Counted from the first letter of the stretch, positions 1 to 12,428 are shown. The stretch: DNA of 64,000 bases from Papiliotrema nemorosa (GCA_032158125.1 JASKOT010000012.1:248001-312000), one strand, 5' to 3'. The notes: generated by a model from the letters alone, not told the origin. A program made the numbers and translations.

Positions 1-268
1 AATGGAAAGGAGATGCCGGCGCTGTTCGACTTTACCAAAGAGGGTGAGTGGATCCGTCGACTGGTGAGGGCTTCGGGCTGACTTGGCAGAACTGTCGACA
101 CGACCAGATCTGATTCGTCGATTGGTGCCTCCTCATGCCGAACCTGCATTGAGGGAAGAAGGTATTGAGATTGACGGTTTTGTGCCAATCCCATTGGAAC
201 AGCTACGCATCAGTCTCGATGTGGGTTTAATCCGGGCTCAAAGCGGAGATCTCGCTGACTTTGTGTAG
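1..268 (+). CDS. C-terminal end of an unrecognised gene (partial)
   Basis: The 3' end of a gene that begins outside the window. An exon covers about 1-41 and reads in frame into MPALFDFTKE. A short intron (gtgagt near 42, acceptor ttggcag just before 83) follows, then a last exon ending at the TAG at 266-268. The last exon encodes about 60 residues with a smooth, globular-looking composition (motifs RPDLIRRLVPPHAEPALREE and PIPLEQLRISLDVGL). I do not recognise the family. The reading is supported by the intron signals and by continuity of frame across the junction. Confidence 0.6.
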
Positions 269-867
269 TAGTGAATGAAATTCTCGATCCCTGTTCTTCG
301 ATCATGTACCAACGCCTAAATACGAAGCTTATTATTCTCTACCGATCCCCTACCCCACCTCTTCAAACGGTCCGATCTGTCGTCTCTCCCCTTGGTCAGT
401 TTCCTGCTTGACTGCGTTGTTTCGCGGTCTCGATTACATCGTGGCCGGACTCTGCAGCGCCACTACCTCGTGTTCCCAGCCCCTTCAGTGCAGGTCAAGT
501 GACAGGGTAGGAGGCAGTCATTGTGGAGATCCACCCGTTGGAAGGTCAGACCAGGGGAATGAGGTGGAGACGGGCTGTACGATGAACGAATGCATTGACT
601 ACACTGGTGTCACTTTGTCCGGGCGCAAAAGTGGTAGACGTTCATCGCTTCAAAATGAGTGATGCGGCTGTCAAGCAGAATACGAGCATTCTGTGAGGAC
701 GTCTTCAAGCGAGAGTGGTCAATGTTCATGATTCGTGATTATATGATGAGTACAACACAATCTAGATATATATGGAGCTCGGAGCCATCCTCGCCTCGCC
801 AGATCTCATCCCGACCGCAGGGTGCCTTGAAGCGACCGATCATAAGCTGTAATTTGCGTAGTCACCC
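269..867. other. Intergenic region, no gene seen
   Basis: This region lies between the 3' ends of two convergent genes. The open frames at 408-886 have no splice logic, biased composition or family motif and look like chance. I see no structural RNA or repeat here. Confidence 0.5.
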
Positions 868-1381
868 TTATACTATCCGTTGCTGATCCACCCCTTGCTC
901 TCTACCCAATCTCTCCCCTAGACCCTTTTGCATTTGATATTCCAGCAACCTCTCTTGTCTCTCTTTTGCCCTTTGTTCTTTACTCTGCGCCTCTACGAGC
1001 TCAGGCGGGGGACTGATTTGGCATGTGACGCAATCTTCATCAATGACAGGAGCGGGTTGTTGGACAGGCGAAGAGGGGGTGTTGAGTGGGGTAGTGTAGG
1101 TGGAGGGTGTAGGGGAAGGTGTCGATAGTGCAGATAGAGCTTTTTGACGTAATCTCTCGTCGTCTTTCAAGATCCCTTGATACATTGTCTACATGGTCAG
1201 TCCACCAGAACTGTTCCGAATTATCAACAAGAAAAAGGGCGAAACTGTTGGAAGCAAGGAAAGAAGGGGGCGGGACGTGACGTACATCAGATTCTCTCTT
1301 TTGTATATAATGTACACCCCAAACCACTCCCACACTGGCGAATATAGACGACCCAAAGAAGATCTTTGACGCTCTGGACAT
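868..1381 (-). CDS. PET117: Pet117-like cytochrome c oxidase assembly factor
   Basis: Pet117 is a small mitochondrial inner-membrane protein needed to assemble cytochrome c oxidase, working with Cox15 in heme a synthesis in yeast. The N-terminus starts MSRASKIFFGSSIFASVGVV and continues GVHYIQKRESD, the family's start: a short basic leader, one membrane segment (about residues 7-24) and a charged VHxxQ stretch. Exon 1 is 1381-1286. An intron (gtacgt...ccatgtag) follows, and exon 2 (1188-868) resumes with TMYQGILKDDERLRQKAL, matching the family's GxxKDxxR motif. The product is 138 residues, longer than the yeast and human proteins because of a Ser/Thr/Pro-rich insertion and a charged tail. The join is confirmed by the motif running across it. 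Confidence 0.88.
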
Positions 1382-1706
1382 GGTAGAGTGTACGTTTTGA
1401 CAAGTAGGAGCACTCCATCGTTGAAATCTCGATCTGCTTGAGTGGAATCACGTGATTGAGTGGCGAATAAGCTTAAATGGCCGGGGTAAGTTGGTTTGGG
1501 GGACGCGACGGCCACCGTGTTTCAGCTTTCAGAGAGAGGGGGGTCGACTTGGGATTGTCCTTGACGACGCAGAGCATTTCATATCACCACTTGATCTGCT
1601 GGAGACCTTGAGTTTTTCAAGCTCTACTGATCAGGAAGCTGCGGCCCCGGCTTTATCTTTGATCTGGACGAGAGGGATTGGCAGGTAGGCGAGAGGTACT
1701 TGCAAG

Positions 1707-4700
1707 ATGTCGGGGAACAATATCAAGGTGAGCTCGGACCCTTTATGCGTCTTTGCTGCAGACTCTTGCTAACGTTCAGGTGGTATGCAGGTGAGCTTCC
1801 AAGCTCTTACATGGTTCAAGCTCATCGAGAGGTTCCGACCTATGAACCGTATGGAGCTCGAGGCCAGGTCGGATGAATGTATAGATTATCAGGATGGCCA
1901 GACGACCGTCTCCATGAAGAATGCCGTTTCGCTGGGTGAGCACTCCCCGTTCATACGACATCGTCTCTTGTGTCCCCAGCATCGATCTGAACAATATTCA
2001 TAGCAATGTCGAGCTGACTTGCAGCTGGTCCAGAGAAAGATGGTGAATCCATTGTTGGGCCACCCGAAGTGTACTGATAAAATAGGATTCACATTCGACC
2101 GGGTGTTCGACTCGAGCACCAGACAAGAAGATATATTTGATTTCGGAGTGAAAACTATCGTGGAAGGTCAGCTACCCTGTCTCTCACGGAGTGACAAAGC
2201 TGACGCAGTAGACGTGATGACGGGATTCAATGGGACATTGTTCTGTTACGGTCAGACAGGGTCCGGAAAGACATATAGTGAGCTTTCAGAGCGCTTCCAC
2301 TCCCAGAGCTCACCTGACAGCCATGATGGTCAGCTGCCACCAGGATAAATGCTTGTGCAATGTAGCTGAATGATCAGGGCGCCGATATCGAGAACGCAGA
2401 GTTGAAAGGCCTCATACCCCGAATCGTCGAGCAAATCTTTGCGTCAATCATGTCTGCAGATGTGACCATTGAGTATACCGTCAAAGTCAGCTACATGGAG
2501 ATCTACATGGAGAAGATCAAGGATCTCTTAGCTCGTACGTCCTGTCTTAATGCCAGGAGCACGGCTGATGTGTAGCTCAAAATGACAATTTGTCGATACA
2601 CGAGGATAAAGCACGCGGGGTCTACGTGAAAGGACTGACGGATGTGTATGTGGGATCAGAAGCCGAAGTGTACAAGGTCATGCGAGCTGGAGGGGCCAGT
2701 CGAGCAGTGTCTTCGACCAGTAAGCAGTTGGCGGATTCCCGCGAGCGGGAACAAGCTGATCGGCAGATATGAACGCTGAATCGTCACGATCCCACTCGAT
2801 ATTCGTCGTCGGTATCCACCAGCGAAACGTCGAGACGGGGAGCCAGAAGAGCGGGAACCTTTATCTCGTCGATCTAGCAGGTTCCGAGAAGGTCAGCTGG
2901 CAGTCGTTTTCCTGTTATTAGAGCTGACCCGTCAGGTCGGCAAGACCGGAGCCACAGGCCAGACATTGGAGGAGGCAAAGAAGATCAACAAGAGTCTGTC
3001 TGCTTTGGGTATGGTCATCAATGCCTTGACGGATGGGAAGGTGAGTCGCAATAAAACGTCCTGGACAAGCAAGCTGACTCTCAGTCGTCTCATGTGCCCT
3101 ACCGAGACTCCAAATTGACCCGAATTTTGCAAGGTGTGCCCTCCCTTTGACACCCGCGCTAAGAACCAGAATCGCTGGGGGGTAACAGTCGCACTACATT
3201 GATCATCAACTGCTCACCTGCGACGTACAACGAGGCGGAAACGCTATCCACCCTTCGATTCGGTATGCGAGCCAAATCAATCAAGAACAAAGCTCGGGTC
3301 AATGCCGAGATGTCACCGGCAGAACTCAAAGCGTTGCTCAAGAAGACTGTGGCGGAACTCGCAGCGGTTCGAGAACACGCTGCATCTTTGGAAGAGGAAG
3401 TGAAGCTCTGGCGATCTGGTGGAAAGGTCGAGAAAGAAGCTTGGACGCCTTCTCTCGCCGAAGCGTTGAGGTCTGGGACCGCTGCTGGTGCGCGGAAGGC
3501 GATCAGCCCTGTCCCGTCTACGCCTGGGTACTCCAGTACGCCAAGTAGGATGGGCACGCCGAATGGACTATTGTCTTCCGCTTTCTCCGACAGTCGCCCA
3601 GATACTCCGTCGACTTATTCTGTGGCTATGGACAAGGATGAGCGGGAGGAGTTCTTGAAGAGAGAGAATGAGCTCAGTGATCAGCTTGCCGAAAAAGTAA
3701 GGTCAAGTCATCGAAGCGAGTCCTGACTTGCAGGAATCAGCTTTGTCGTCTCAAGAGAAGGTCATGGCCGATATGCGGGATGAGATTGGCTATCTAAAGG
3801 AACAAGACGCTACCATGTCGAAGGTGAGTTCCGGATCTTGTTCATATCGAGCATTTGTTAACGCATGTAGGAGAACAAAGCAATGTCATCCGAGCTGAAC
3901 GAGCTGCGTATTACAGCAGGTCGACTAGAGTCGGAGAACAAGGATGCTACAATCACCCTGGACACCTACAAGGACAAGATGAATGAGCTGCAGCGGGACA
4001 TTGATGATCACAAGGCCAGGATCGAGGATCTGAAAAAGACGCAGACTAGGGAGAAGGAGGAAGAAAAGGAGAAGAGAAAGCAGGAAATGCTCAACGAGAT
4101 GATGAGCAAGATTGACATGGTCAGCTGTCCCGTACTCTTGTTAGGCTTGAAGCTGATTCGCAGGGGGGTGCGGTGCTCGACTCGGCCGGAGAGAAGCTTC
4201 GACAAGTCCTGAAGGAGTTGGACACCTCGCGAGATAGCAAATCCGCCGCCGAGATCACCGAATCGACGCGCGAGCTGATCCGAGCGTCTTTGGCGGAGAA
4301 CCAAGATCTCATGAGGGATCTCCAAGAGCGGTTGAGACTGAGTCATGAAGACGCCGAGACTCAGTCAAAGCGTCGATCGGAGCTGGAGAAGACTCTGGCC
4401 AAGAGGGAATCACAGTACGAAGAGCTGCTAGGTGGGTCGGTACAACGGGACATGTGCTGATTCAACCAGAGAAGACCGCGTCAAGTCAGAGCGTCGCCAT
4501 TGCCGATATACGAGTGAGCTACGCGTTGCTTGCGTAGGCCAAGCTGACGTGAAGGAACAATTCGAAGCGAGATATGCTGCCCAAGAAGGCCTGCTCAAGG
4601 CGGAGATCAAGAGTCTGACGGAACAAGGCGAATCTCGAGCGTCCGAAATCAAGCGGCTTCAGAGCCATGTGGAGAGCTACAAGCTGTCCAACGAAGAGCT

Positions 4701-5568
4701 CAATGTGAGCTGCCTATCTCGCCAAAGGTTCACGATCTCGGCTGACCTATAGCGCGCATTGACAGCTGCTTCTGTTGGCACCGACAATGAAAAGTTTGCA
4801 AACGCCGCCAAGGAGCTGGAGAGGAATCGCAAAACTCATGAGATCCAATTTGCCGAATTTGACATGATCAAGAAGAGCTTGATGAAGGACCTGCAGAACC
4901 GATGTGAAAAGGTCGTTGAGCTGGAGATGCAGCTAGACGAGGTTAAGGAGCAGTACAAGGTCATCGCTCGATCTGCCAATTCGAGGGCGCAACAGAGGAA
5001 ACTTGAGTTTTTGGAGCACAACCTTGAACAACTCAACTCCGTTCAGAAGCAGGCGAGTCAAAACTGTATTTGCAGTGAGAGTATAGACTAACGACTTGCA
5101 GCTGGTGGAGCAGAATAGCCACCTCAAGCGAGAGATCGCGACTGCCGAGAGGAAGGTGCACACGAGGAATGACAGGATTGCAAATTTGGAGACACTGCTC
5201 AATGCCGCGGACCAGAAGCTCCTTGCGAGGAACCAGCGATACGAGGCTCAAATCGCCAGTATCCGAGAGCGTCTAGCCGAAAGTGAGTCTGATCAATTCG
5301 GCCCATGTCCGGTATGGCTGACAAGCAGCGCAAGCGCAGCAGCAGACGGCTTACAACCACGGCCGCATTGCCAAACCGCTGCGCGGTGGGGGGGCTGCTG
5401 CTCCTGTTCAGCCCGTCTCACCAGTATACCAGCAGACCGCTCTGGGTGGGCCATTGTCCAAGGTACAACAACAAGAAGAAGCAGGAGGGGCAAAGAGACG
5501 TGAGTTGTGCGATCTCTGGAAAGTCGCATTTGCTGACGATGTCAGAATCATGGTTCTATTCAAGATAG
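1707..5568 (+). CDS. Conventional kinesin (kinesin-1) heavy chain
   Basis: A microtubule motor ATPase that carries vesicles and organelles toward microtubule plus ends. The N-terminal motor domain (about residues 1-330) shows VVCRFRP, the P-loop GQTGSGKT followed by YTMMG, switch [12 protein letters not shown], switch [10 protein letters not shown] and the [13 protein letters not shown] microtubule-binding segment. A neck follows, then a long interrupted coiled coil (about 3.6-5.2 kb). The C-terminus holds [10 protein letters not shown], the IAK autoinhibitory motif that marks fungal conventional kinesin. The gene has more than a dozen short introns. The 5' exons are very small: 1707-1727, 1780-1790, 2025-2042 and an 8-nt exon at 2321-2328 that supplies the TMM of GKTYTMMG. 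The last intron lies just before the terminal QSWFYSR. Length is about 960-1000 residues, normal for the family. Confidence 0.95.
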
Positions 5569-5745
5569 ATGCGTATGACGATAAGTATGCTCAGTATGAT
5601 GTCTTGATGAATAACGATACCTGGCCGCAATGCGGACAAAAAGGGCGATTGATTGACTCGCATGCCCAAAATCTATATATCTATTATAAGGTGTCGGGCC
5701 AACCCTGGCCCTGTTCTCCTCGACCCCGAACTAATTGATCTCGCC

Positions 5746-6550
5746 TCATGTGTTACAACAAATCGCGTCCATCTCGTCTGGGACTGCGACGGTCAGTCTA
5801 TGTCTAGATGGACAGACCATATCGAGCTCACCAGTACCAGACCACTGATCGCAGGTCCCAAACAGCCTCAAGGTTGTTCCTTCTTCTTGGGCGTCTATCG
5901 ATTCGTCGGTGAAGACTCCGGTGCTAATGGCGGTACCTTTCAAAATACAGTTGAAGTCGCTGGGATTGTCGGTAGGAATGTACTGAGATCCTGCGCAACC
6001 TGAACTTCAGCATACAGCACATCCCCACGCCGAAATTCCACTCACCAGGTCCGTAGGCTTTACATGCCATTGCGCATTCCGACTCTTCTTCTACTGTGAT
6101 TGCGCTTCTGAGGATCTGCAGGTCAGCACTCCATCTCTCCCCTCTTCCCAGCCGGGTGACACTCACATCGTCAAACTCCAACTCCCAGCCGTCATACCTC
6201 GCCCAACCTGTTGCTCCGGCACTATCAGGGCACTCTGTCCGTCTCATAGATCTAGGAACGACCGAAGCACTAGCCTTTGGGGGTAAATCCCTCTTGACAG
6301 GTGTGGGCTCATATCTCGCCGGTCCGGTTCCTTTCCATCCCGATTTGACCCATCTTCTCTGTGCTTGTACGACCTGAGTACGAGTCTCTACTACCCTAGA
6401 GCGAGTGACGATTTCCTCCCTTGTTGTCTGTTTGACGAGGGGATGTGAAGGTCGGATTTGAGAAGGGCGTGAACGGCGTATAAAGTCGGGTAGGGCCGCA
6501 GTGTAGGATAGACACGATAGACACAGGAGGAGCATGTACAGTCGTAGCAT
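5746..6550 (-). CDS. Small secreted Cys-containing protein, PAN/apple-like segment possible
   Basis: The ATG at 6550 opens a hydrophobic signal peptide (MLLLCLSCLSYTAA core), with a second in-frame Met at 6535. A basic, Pro/Arg-rich region follows. The C-terminal half is spread over short exons: donor at GACGAT near 6168, acceptor ctgcag near 6120, further introns near 6050 and 5960, and stop at 5746-5748. It carries regularly placed Cys residues (SECAMACKAYGPGCAGSQY, DFNCILKG, GTCDQW, MVCPSR, AICCNT). The spacing resembles PAN/apple or similar extracellular folds, but I cannot assign it. Likely exported through the secretory pathway. Confidence 0.7.
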
Positions 6551-7869
6551 TGTGGTCACGCTTGATATCCTTGTGATTATCGACGGTAGAGAGGGGGCTG
6601 GAATGATAAGATTGAAGAGAGATGGCAGGACGATGGGTGATCAGCGTTCAAGAGTTGGCTTGACAGGATCGTTTGCTGTCGGTTTTTCATCTCCCATCTT
6701 GCGGATTAGTCTGGGCATTTTGCAGCAGCCATGGTGAGAATCAGGCGGTCGGAGTCATCATCTCTTCCTTTCGCTCGCTGCAGAATCAGACATTGAGGCT
6801 TTGCCCTTTGCCCTTCGCACTGTCATGCGAGTAGGCAACTGGAACACCTAACGTCAATCAGTACTCGTATCAAGTGGTGGCTCACATGTCTGCCGACTAA
6901 TCTTGAGGGAGAACACGACTGTCGACTTGGTTCAGGCGTCAACAAGGGCGTGGGCAGTCTGGACGCCTCGACGGATACCGAGTACGAGGACAAGCACGGT
7001 CAGCAGGGGGGACCTGCCCCATTCGACCCTATTCACCAGAACGTCAAACGTCCGAAGCCATGTAAGATGCAACTTGAGTCAGCGCCAGAATGTCAGTCGG
7101 TCCCGTGGGCGTGGTGGTCATGTCTTGATTCTACCACGTTACCACGTTGAGGTGAAGGGATGAATAGGAAAGACAGAGAGGATTAACGTGACCTTGATTC
7201 AGAATATCAAAATGTCTAAATCAGACGACCCATATCCCCCTCTGGGCTCGCGCCTCGAGATCTGCAGATGAGCAAGCATGCGTGGACGTAAAAGCATGCT
7301 GCATGCTGGGATGCACGTACGTACCTTTTCCTCGAGTTCCGGAGGAACATTCTACACACCGATCTGCCAGGAGTCGGGCGGCAGAACCAAAGGTGTAGGC
7401 CTCGGCAGGACCGGAATGAGACATCCGATTCGTAAGCAGGAGACACATGTTCCCGCATGTTTCCTCAACGCCAAAGGACAAGAGCTGACATCAGATCTAC
7501 CTTGCCGCATGCACAGGAGCACCCCTGATGCCGATGCTCTGAATGCATAGTGGCTTGAGACGACAACGAGGAATTGCCCAGAGCGGTGAGGTATGGCTAC
7601 AGTGGGATGTCTCGGAAAATGTGATGTGCGGAATATCTTGACCCGCGACCCCATCTGTGTCTCCTCTTTTGATCGCCACCGCCTCACAGGGACTGCAAGT
7701 CGAGGGTCGGTCGTGTTTCCACAGGTAAACCTATACATGGGTCCACCTGGATGACCCCGGAGCTATCTACCTTCTCGCACGCCTTATTCGCCCCCAAAGG
7801 AATTCTGATCAGGTTCGCACAAAGCGCATCCCGTATTCAAGGATCCTCAGGAGTCCGAGGGCTTTGGGA
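6551..7869. other. Long intergenic region, possible unresolved small gene
   Basis: This is the upstream region of the secreted protein gene. A short plus-strand stretch at about 6940-7060 reads GVNKGVGSLDASTDTEYED then PAPFDPIHQNVKRPKP, hydrophilic and coding-like. It sits after a plausible acceptor (cttggttcag), but I could not link it to a start codon or a convincing downstream exon. Other open frames here overlap on both strands and look like chance. No repeat or RNA gene seen. Confidence 0.3.
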
Positions 7870-8861
7870 TTATGGCTGAGGGTTGCCTTCCCTCAGTAGC
7901 TTGTACACCGTTTCCTCGAGTGGGGTGAGTTCATGTTCCGCCTGATTGGCAACTTGCAATGGATCTTTGAAAAGTGCATACACCTTTCGAAAGGCTTCTC
8001 GCCCGTCTTCGAGGAACAGCTGTTTGTGGCGTTTGTAGCGGACTCGGGGCGGAACCTCTTCGGGAGGAGTCATGACGGATCGCATGATATATGTGGTGGG
8101 GGCCGGAAGTCACACACTTCGGTGTCCCCAACGATTCTGAATTCCGTTCGGCTCGCGTCTGCCATCGAGATAAGGGTAGGGGGTCGCCAATCAGGTGGTC
8201 CTTCGGTGAATATTTGAACTTGACGGGGTACAGCATACTGTCGCAGCGAGTCCGGTATCTCGTGGGCCTTGTACAGAATGATATCTGATGGGGATCGATG
8301 GACAAGCCCACCAGACTGCAGGGTCCCGAGTACAGTACGGCGAAGGGCTTCGTCCTGAGATAATCATGAAGCCAGCTTGCATCTGCGGCCAAATCGGCGG
8401 TAGCTTTGTCCAGGTTGTCGTATGAGGATCTCTGATCGTCGGGCTGTTCCAGCTGGAAAAACCACTTGGCATGTTCATCCTTGATGTCCGAAACAGTCTG
8501 TGAGAATTTGCTCAGAGCTGCGGTGTGCAAGCTCTCGCCGGCCTCAGCATTCTTTCAGACTAGTTCTTTCGCACATTTGAGTCTGCCTGTATCTTTCGAA
8601 CTTGTCGCAACTCGAGAGAGGGAGCGATTTTCATGACGAACGCTCTGCTTCCTTCCCTTGTTCAACCCGAGGGGTATGTAGAGAAAGGATTTGCTCGTGT
8701 CACTTCCCACCTCAAACGCCAGCTTGTAATATCGAAGACGTGCTCGGCCTGTCTCCGAGGCTAGGCGGCTCGCAGATCCGCAGGACGAAGAACGAGGTGA
8801 CAGCGCTGCTATATTTTGCACGGCATCCCTGGCCGGAGGGGATGGAAGGCTGTCTGCTCAT
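7870..8861 (-). pseudogene. Orphan gene with apparent frameshifts
   Basis: The minus strand holds coding-like protein segments in different frames that follow one another in order. They are a start-like MSRQPSIPSGQG (ATG 8861), LRYYKLAFEVGSDTSKSF, SRAFVMKIAPSLELRQVRK, ALSKFSQTVSDIKDEHAKWF with LEQPDDQRSSYDNLDKATAD, DIILYKAHEIPDSLRQYAVP with ASRTEFRIVGDTE, and VPPRVRYKRHKQLFLEDG to the stop at 7870-7872. One join is a good intron (8056-8117) and another may be a short intron near 8549-8580. Two joins, near 8651-8660 (a purine run) and near 8351-8359, need single-base shifts with no splice sites. The gene therefore looks decayed, or the assembly has indel errors. I recognise no family. Confidence 0.55.
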
Positions 8862-9076
8862 CGCTTATCGAGTCTTTGTCGTGGCCCGGTCCAGCTCTAG
8901 GTCAAATTCAGGCTCCTAGATTAAAACCCTTTGTATCTGAACACAGCATTCTGATCTGTGTCTTGGACTCTTGGGTCAATATAACATTGCATGCGGGATT
9001 CACAAATATCGGCCACACTGTAACTTCTCTATGCATTCACCTGACCTGTCAGCTACCATTTCGAGATTTCGGGATT

Positions 9077-12014
9077 TCAAGTATGACTCACCTTGTTCTT
9101 CACCGTCGTCAGATACTGGGCATAGGAGGACATATGGTCCATCCTATCCTCGATCAACAGACTCAATGCCCAACTCCTCAATGCTGGCTCTGCATCACTC
9201 TTGACCACATACAAGTGCGGCCTGTACACTCCTCTCCTGAGTTCCCTCGTCTTGGCAACAATGGCGTTGACGCGTTGAGAGAATGGGTTATCCAACTGTG
9301 GCATGGTGAACTTTCCTCCGACCAGTTCGGTGTATGAGGGAAGGTCGAACACATCCTGGACAAGACGGGGGACTGCTTCGTGGCCAATCCAGAGGAAGAT
9401 GTTTTGACCATCCTCAATAAGGAACAGACCATGTCGTTCGAGTCTTTCCGATGTGAGGTTGAGTGGTGGAGGGAGGATCACACCATTGTCCCCGATCGTT
9501 CCGGCCTCTGGAGGCATGTTGTGAAGAGAGTAGAACCTCGGATGGATGTAGGGGACTAGCGATTGAACGGGAAGCGTCGACAAGAGACATTGAGCGTACG
9601 CTCGAAGATCGGGTGGAATGGTTGATCCTTCCCGCAGTCCAACGTGCTTGACCAGACCGCAAGCGAGCAAAGGGAGCAATTTCAGGTTGTCTGGAACGGC
9701 GAGTTGCGCTGAAGCTCCCGCAGCCGAAGTCACCTGGTTTTTGTAAACTGCCAACATGGCCGACAAGCTGTTGGTGACCAAATTCCTCGCGTCGTCCAAG
9801 GATCCCGACATGGACTTCTCGACCGCCTTGTTGGCCAAAAAGGATGCGATGGCCAGTTGATCTGCCGAGGCATACAACTCGGCCACGCTGTCGGTCGTTG
9901 GCATGGCTTGAGTGATGACTCGAATCCGTCGTTCTCCATAGCATGTCGTGTGCAAGACTGCAGTCTGGATGACGACGAAAGGTCCCTTTAGGTCATCCTC
10001 CAGCTGCAACTCGATAACGTAATTCTGATCGAGCGGCACAGTAGGCAGGGCGAGCAAGTCGGTCGATCGGATGAAAAAGTTACCGTGGAATGCAGACATT
10101 CGGACACCTCGGGAAGCTCGAACTCGGATCACAGCCTCGAGACCGATAGGCATAGCGAGGACTTTGGCGAATTCAGTCGCAAATTTGATTGCGTCTTCTT
10201 GCCTAGCAGCACTGAACCCAGGGTAGAGGTAAGTCTGACCGGCGGTATACCTAGGCAAGCAAGACAAAGTTGCAACGTCGGTATAGCTTGCAGAGAAGAG
10301 GAACATGTCGACCGAGACTTGCTGTTTCGAACATTCGATAGCGAATGTCTTGTAAAAGCTCGAAGCGGCACTGAGCAAAGAGCTCTCCTTGCTCGTTCCG
10401 AGAAGTTTTGGATCGTCTCGAGCCTTGAGCGCACCTTCACCCAGAGTAGGCAAAGACGAGGTGAGAGCGACAATCTTTCCACCGTATTTGCTGATGAGCT
10501 GATGAGCAGCTTGCAGAGCCGATCCAAGGGCGTTTCCGACAGTATGAGAGTCCGCAAACATGTCGCCAAGCTTGTTGAGGAATGTCTCGATGGCAGGTCT
10601 CGACTCGTCCAGGTTGACCAAAAGATCGACGGGTTTAGGCAAGAAGACATCGGTGAGGTCCGAGACGATTAACATACTACCCTCTGTGGCTCCTGGAGGT
10701 AGAGAGAAGAAGTGGAGAGAAGTCGAAACGGCGATGAAAGCCACTTTTGTCCTCTTGTCGGCATTGGGCAAGCTATCGAGTGATTCAAGGATAGTTCTCG
10801 CAGCGGTGGCTACCATTCCACTCTGTACTGCTGCCGCAGAGACATCGATCAAGAACGCGTAGACGGGAGGTTGAGGAGGTCGGACCATGTATTCTGTCGG
10901 GGCGATAAACTCCACCACGGCATGGTTCAACTCTTTTCTAGCCCATCGATCTGCCGGTTTGCCCTCCCTCTGATCCCAGTCGAACAACTGGGGGACCTCG
11001 TTTGATAATCCACACATGCAACATTTCCATCGGTTTCCACCCTCGATGAAAGTGACAAAGGGGTTGATGTATGCCCTACATCGTCGACATCGAGCAATGA
11101 CGCTGTCCTCGATGACTGGAACAGGCTCGTCACCGTCATTCTCCCTGTATGAGCGGTAGGGAGCCATGACCAATGCCAGGGGGAGTTTCGACTTGTTGAG
11201 CAGGGACTGAGTAGTCGGCATCGAAGCAAGAGTGCAGCTTTGGTAGGATGGATCGGGTTGAACGTGTGGAGATTGGGTAACAGCGGCATTGGCGGGTAAC
11301 AAAGGCGCAGGAGGAGCAGCATCGAGATCCCGAACGTCTGGTTGCATACCGATCAAGTTGACAGTTTGTATCGAGTGGAGTTGCTTCTCCTGATAGCCCC
11401 CTACGGCTCCACCAGGTCCAGGGGCAGGTTGGTTATTGTAGCCCATGTTCATCTGTTGAAACTGGTTCGACATCTGATCTACGCCATGAGGAGGTTGTTG
11501 ACCTGGGTAGGCAGGTTGGAGTGGCTGATGAGGCTGTTGAAGAGATTGTGATTGCGCATGTCCAGCATCTGCCATTCCTGGTGTGAAGAATTGCGGTGCG
11601 GCAGGTTGGAATTGGGGTTGTTGTTGACCGTATGCGGGTTGTTGCATCTGTTGGGAAGCACCAGCATCGTAACCCGCACCCCCTCCGTAGATCTGTTGAG
11701 TCTGCTCCACGGCATACTTTCGTCGTCCCTGTCGAGGTTGTTGAGCAGGCACCGCAGTCTGCTGAGGTAGGGGAGCAGAGGAAGAAGGGAAAGTAGGTTG
11801 AGTGGGTACCTCCCATTGTGAGCGACCCGTTGATTGGTCTGTAGAATCAGCTAAGGTGATGAGTATTGCGGCTGTACACACCAATGTAGATGTACTGCTG
11901 AGACGGTTGATCCCTATAATGTCAGATCCACACCCCTGAAGACAAGTTGTGGGCTCACCACCTAGCCTCCCAACCCTGTGGGAGCATGACTGGTTGTGGT
12001 TGCCCCTGGCTCAT
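9077..12014 (-). CDS. SEC24: Sec24, COPII cargo-selection subunit
   Basis: Sec24 forms the inner COPII coat with Sec23 and binds cargo sorting signals during ER export. In order: an N-terminal WW-like segment, a Gln/Pro-rich disordered region, a zinc finger with Cys pairs (CRRCRAY ... [12 protein letters not shown]), a vWA/trunk domain ([13 protein letters not shown]), a beta-sandwich, a helical domain and a C-terminal gelsolin fold ([16 protein letters not shown]). The stop is at 9077-9079. The ATG at 12014 is chosen because exon 1 (12014-11959) reads [11 protein letters not shown] small exon ([10 protein letters not shown]) and then the long exon ([12 protein letters not shown]) follow, completing the WW-like fold across two introns. 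At about 940 residues it is normal for the family. Confidence 0.95.
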
Positions 12015-12428
12015 TTCGCTTCGGACCCTACAATAATTACTGGAGGAAAAGGTCGGGTGCACGTCCGAAGTTGCGTCTGCTACCAGTGCAGTCCAGTCCA
12101 GTGAACAGGTATAGGTAGGAAGGAGTGGTATGAAAAGAGCTTCCTGCAGTCGAGGGGGGTTGTTCGATGGGTTCCAGCTCGACGACACCCATTAGGTGAC
12201 GCGCAGAGAGGCGCCCCGCTCCAAGTAAAGTGCCACATTCGATTATAACGCCGACTCGCGAGATCTCTGAGGTGCTCTCCCTGCTCTATGGTGTGCATGG
12301 TGATCATAGCTGTATATGGCTCAGAATGCTACTGCTGCATGAGTATCGCGCTCGCAAGACTATATTGGTTGGGGAAATTTCTGCGTTTTCTCCTTTCCTC
12401 TTTACTACAACCATTCTTCACAACTCTT
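12015..12428. other. Intergenic region between SEC24 and FBA1
   Basis: This holds the SEC24 upstream region and the FBA1 3' region, since both genes are on the minus strand. Plus-strand open frames here are antisense to transcribed flanks and show no family motif. No TATA box or repeat stands out. Confidence 0.4.

Noticed and set aside
6903..7163. Overlapping plus-strand frames that could be a small stress-type gene.
   Set aside because: No start codon or consistent exon chain could be found. Mentioned only in the intergenic note.
8555..8557. An in-frame TGA in the orphan gene at 8 kb.
   Set aside because: A short intron starting with gtgcga and ending in gctgag can remove it, so it is not used as evidence of decay. 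The separate frameshifts are.
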